DNA of 64,000 nucleotides from NCBI GenBank assembly GCA_002778195.1, contig PCDI01000003.1:3431913-3495912 (forward strand), given 5' to 3'. Both the position numbers and the translations under genes were made by a program. Under the pieces are notes generated by a model that was given only the letters and a program-made list of their open reading frames with translations, was not told the DNA's origin and made no database searches. This document shows positions 59,776-64,000 of this stretch, in pieces. This DNA is from Raffaelea ambrosiae (lineage: Eukaryota > Ascomycota > Sordariomycetes > Ophiostomatales > Ophiostomataceae). Within the stretch, counting starts at the first letter, position 1. Every line of letters begins with the position of its first letter.

Positions 59776-62700
59776 TGCGTCTGCGGGGGTTTGGTTATGT
59801 TGTTTTGGGGGGGTAGAGAAGCTAGAGAAGAGCAGATTGCCGGATTTGCGAGCGCAAGATGGTTGCTTTCAACTAGCGGTCGAAGCGGCCGTTCGTCGCG
59901 AGGGTTGAGGTCTGTTGTAGACACGGGGAGCAAGAGAGGGGTGGGGTGAAGTTCGCGAGGTGAGAACGCGAAAAAAAAAAAGCTGTTCAGGAGAAGAGGC
60001 CAGAAAAGCCAAAAAGAGGGAAAAGATGGCGAAGGAGAACAGAATTCGCAAGGAGGGGGGCAAAGAGGTTGGGAAAGTAGAGTAATAAAAAGCGGGCACA
60101 CCGAAAGCTGGGGAAGCAAGCTTTCAATTAAGGAAGGCGTGCGTGAGAGAGGGAGAAACGGCGAGAAACAACGGGCAGGAGCAGTTTCTTTAGTTTTTTT
60201 TTTGTGCCTTTCGTTGGTCCCCTGTTCCTGTTTTTCGCGGGTCTTTTTGCTCTTCTCTTTATTTGTTGGTTCTTTCGCCTGACCTGCGGTCTGGAGAGGC
60301 AAGCGTTCGATTCTGTTTGGGCAAGTGTTAGCCAGATTGACGTAATCGGGTACACCGCAAGCTTGTTTGGCAGTGAGGGGGGGAAGGAGCGACTGGCAGG
60401 TTGCGGGCGGTCTGGCTCATGCAGTTTCCTGCGCCTTCCCTGCCCTTTCCCTGTTCAGGATCTAGATGCGGCTGTCGATCTCGGCTCGCGACAGCAAGGG
60501 CGGAGTTGCGATGCCGAACAAAGGATGTGTATGGAGGACGTAGCCGAACGGGAGGCAAACACAAAAAACAAACAGCAGGCAAGAGGGGCGAATTGAAGCT
60601 GACGTACCTTGTTGGAATGGCCAATGGCTGTCAATCGAGCCAGGAACAAAGCAAGGAAACAGAGAAAGGGAGGAAAGAGGGGGAAAAAAGAGGAAAGAAA
60701 AGACTGAAGAAACGAAACAACAAAGATGGCGAAAGTAGGTAAATAGGAAACAGCACCAGCCAGGTGAGTCCCAGTCCCAGGCCAGTACTCTGCAAAGTAC
60801 ACAAAGTATCTTCGGACAGGCGTTACCAGGGGCGGTTGACGCTCGCCTTGTTGGCCTCATTAAAAAAAGGAGAAGAACAAGTGGTATTAGCAGGTGGGGC
60901 TGTCCATTAACTAACCAGAGAGACACGCATGGTGGTAACATGGTACACTATCCAATTCAATGAGTGCAACAACAGACCACAGGATCTTGTCACCGCTGCA
61001 ACCACTGCAGCTGCCGCCGACACTCCAGTGCTGCAACCGCAACCATGCCGCCAGTTTTGGCAAGCTCGATGCCCCCATTCGTGCCTTCCTCATTTTGGGA
61101 GAGGGGCTGAACGCCGCCCGGCAAGCACACTTCACGCCTTCCCCTTTTGTGGCATCTAGAGATGCCTTTTTTTTTTTCTATTTTCTCGTTCAAAGATGAG
61201 ATGCAACAGATGTGCTTATCTATATTTACATGGCGGTCATGGTGTAGCCGTCCACTCGTATCTTGCTGCTCATTTCCTGTTTCGCTTAATATAGAACTGC
61301 CATGTTTCACTCCCTACGGTGTCGATGCTGGTGTCCATCCCAGCATCCCGCCCCGGCTCTTCTGTCCCACGCACCTTACGACCCCAGCCAGCCAGCCAGT
61401 CACGGCTGACCAGCAAAAAATACTACGTATATAGTAGTGCGGTCATGGTGAGCTACAGCTTGCATACGATTTTCTACCTGCGAGTACTCGCTGCATAGTA
61501 TCCAGCCGCAACACAAAGCTGACAAGCGGAAATTATGGGCGACCGCTGAGCCGGGACACACACACTATGTAGCAACCGATTTAGTGGCAGCCCGGCTCGA
61601 ACCAGACGGGAAAGGTCAACACTCCCGCCACAGTCTGCAGGGCCTGGACCCTCGTCGTTCTCGCTAACCTGGGCCGTGGTAAGATACCACATAGTACAAG
61701 TATCTCGAGCAGATACACTGGCCGAGACATACTTGAGTAGACGAGCCCAAGGGGGCAGGCTCGAAGTTCAGGAACGCAAATCAAATAATGAGAAATAAAT
61801 AAGTCCAAATGCCAGAATGCCAGAATGCTACGAGTATGGAGAAACGAAAACTCCCACCCAGCAACGAGGGCGATCCATTTCGACCCGAGACTCGTCTGGA
61901 AATGAGCTCTTTCCTGTTCCGTTTCCTGGACCAAAAGACGCTAATAAGTAGCCCAAGAAAGAGGACCCAGCCAAAACACTAAAAATAACAAGGAGCCTGC
62001 GCATTCCCGGCCGGGTGCCATGGACGCCAGGGATGGTGCCAGTGAAATTCCAATGAACTCTTGCACAGACTTCGAATAATAGAGTCAAGTCTCGGCAGAC
62101 GGGGGAGGGCCAGGAGAGAGTACTCAGCGCCGGGGCAAGTGCGTGCATACCCGCAATCGCGGGAAAAGTATATTGCGTGCAACTTATGGTGGTGAAATTT
62201 TTTTTTCTTTTTTTTTTTCTATGATGCAACCATGAAAACGGCGAGAGATCCTTTTGCAGGACAACCAAACAAGGCAGGCATAACCAGACATTGGACCAAC
62301 CATGGGATGGAAGTGTCTGGCGGGGCAGAAATGGGAGACAACGAGAAAGACCTCGTGGGGAAGGAGACAAAAAAAAAGGAAACCGCCCAATCTGCAACCT
62401 GGCGAAAACTTCTCGGGACCTGCCGAGGAAACCATGAGAATGCGTAAAAAGAACCACCACCAGAAATAAATAAAAATGGTATGCGGGTTCCCACCTTGGG
62501 GCTGCCGGGAACTGTCTCGTAAGATGCCTTTTGTTGTTTTTTACGTCCCAGGATAAGGGGGGCCGGATGGCCGCCACCATGTTCAGCTCCAAGGAGCCAA
62601 TGCTGAAAAAAAAAGGCGATACTCGTACTGGCTGGCAGAAAAGGCATTGCGCCGTAGTTACGCCCTGAAAAAAAGACCAAAAATTACACCGTGACTAGCA

Positions 62701-64000
62701 GTTAGTGATCAGAAAAAATAACACTCGCTCCCGCCCAGGTTTCCACGAATAGAAAAATAAAAACAGCCTCCCTCCCGCCCCAAGTTTTCCCTTTTTCTGT
62801 TAGCCATCCAATTTTTGGGCGTCTCCAACAGGCCGCAAGGCGAGCCAAACAAAGAAATCAGAAAGGGGGCAAAAAGGACCAAAACCCAGAGATAAATACT
62901 ATGTACAAAAACGACAAACATCCGGAAAAAGAAAAACACGATATCCGGCTAATACACGAATAGAAGAGAAGGAAAATAGGATTTCCTAGTATGGCGATAC
63001 GACGCACACGAGATATGTGACGAGAGCTCGTAATGGAAGGACACCGCCGACAAAAGATAACAATGCTGAGTTGGTTACCTTTACCTGGAACCCTTTGCCT
63101 TCCCAGCCTTCGGCTTTCTTATCCCGAAAGGAACTTGCCGTGTCATGGTATACTCGGTGGGCAAAAACTAGAGGAGCTATTTCCCTTTCTCTCTTTTTTT
63201 TTTTTCTCTTCGCCGTTCAAACTCGCTGAATTTTGGCCCTAAAAGCACCTTTCCCCCTGACTATTAAAAAAGGCGTGTTCACTAAGTGCCAGTATGAGTA
63301 CATAGTAGTTACAGTGTAGTTACGGCATGGCTCCCAGCGATAAGGAGAGAGAAAGGGGAAAATACATTGGTTACTTTTGGGGGGGGGGGGGGGGCTGTCA
63401 CTTTTTCTCGTCAAACAGGAAAATCGTCATTTCAAATTGTTCGCTATCACTTCCCTATTGTTGGTCAGTGCAGCAAATAAAGGCAAGACTCTTTTCGTAG
63501 CAATAATAATACGCCGTGGTAGTTGGAGGGGCACTCCGCCAAATAAGCCGCGCAAAAGTTTCCACGTGCTCAAACTTGGCTGTGTACGTGTGAAAGGCGA
63601 AATTACAGAGTAAGAGCAGCTGCCAAAGGACTCGTTTTTCGTTTCTTTTTTCAGCCCCATAACCCCCTTGCGATTATTGTTATTGTCCTGCCACGTGTTG
63701 TTTACCTCTTGTGAACATTAGTATTATTGCCCCGTTCTCCGTGTAGGCCGCAAACGACCCAGCCTGAGGATAAAAATAACACAAAATGGAAGATCACCGC
63801 ATGTATTTCCGTACTTTTCAACCACAGCTGTAGTTGTATTTGGTTTGGCGGAGCTATTTTGTTTATTTTTCTCGTTACGCCATGGTTCGTTCCGGTATTT
63901 ATTGATATCTTGGTTTAATGATTTCGGTCTTGTTCCTGATTACTGGAAGCCCCGGAAAGCTCTAAACAAGGCTGCATACCTCTTCTGAAGGAAAGATCGG
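59776..64000. other. Region upstream of ugp1, no gene seen
   Basis: The first several hundred bases should hold the ugp1 promoter and leader, purine-rich on the plus strand (C/T-rich in gene sense). Beyond that I see only short frames without domain content. Features noted are a 16-G run at 63379-63394, two copies of the TACTATGTA/TACATAGTA 9-mer (62897 and 63299), and GTAGTTAC-like words next to the second copy. No tRNA, transposon ORF or terminal repeat could be supported. Confidence 0.5.

Noticed and set aside
61585..61690. GGTTCGAGCC on the minus strand resembling a tRNA B box
   Set aside because: The flanks form a simple hairpin, and the acceptor and anticodon arms cannot be built in a 72-100 nt cloverleaf.

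Overview
The window reads as nuclear DNA of a filamentous ascomycete (Pezizomycotina, most likely a Sordariomycete). The evidence is short GT-AG introns (mostly 50-230 bp) with CTAAC-type branch sites, GC-rich coding sequence in CT/A/T-rich flanks, and a fungal gene set: a group III HAMP-repeat histidine kinase, a Hos2-type HDAC, Fmp42 and Sec53. The species cannot be named from the sequence. Two ambiguous bases (32850 and 46276) lie in repeats and point to assembly trouble there.

Layout. 1-6804: an osmosensing hybrid histidine kinase (Nik1/Os-1 type, +) behind a long pyrimidine-rich leader. 8706-11314: a small unrecognised coiled-coil/acidic-tail protein (-), modelled in five exons. 11315-20889: 9.6 kb with no supportable gene. 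20890-23612: a SAM plus HMG-box protein (+), seven exons. 24804-28082: condensin subunit 2/barren (-). 29066-33323: a large Na+/Ca2+-exchanger family protein (+). 35918-36841: an Asn/Ser/Asp/Gly-rich disordered protein (+) behind a clear TATA box. 37930-38824: phosphomannomutase Sec53 (+). 39556-43802: a WW-domain, polyQ, PhoD-like phosphatase-family protein (-). 43803-48422: a gene-free divergent spacer. 48423-50435: an Fmp42-like MFS transporter (+). 51690-53180: a Hos2-type histone deacetylase (-). 54790-56730: an ING-family PHD protein (+). 57607-59775: UDP-glucose pyrophosphorylase (-). 59776-64000: no gene seen.

Twelve genes in 64 kb is sparse for a fungus, and several spacers exceed 2 kb. 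There is no biosynthetic cluster, transposon ORF, rRNA, convincing tRNA or CRISPR array. The genes are housekeeping or regulatory. Functional themes recur (osmotic/stress sensing; chromatin through Hos2, ING, HMG-box and condensin; sugar-nucleotide supply through Sec53 and Ugp1), but nothing shows that they form one system.

The observations most worth following are: a 9-mer, TACTATGTA/TACATAGTA, found at least ten times and only in noncoding DNA; a 72-bp intron in the histidine kinase that is open in frame and would insert 24 residues between HAMP units; the unrecognised small gene with 20- and 28-nt microexons; and the very long low-complexity loops of the exchanger.
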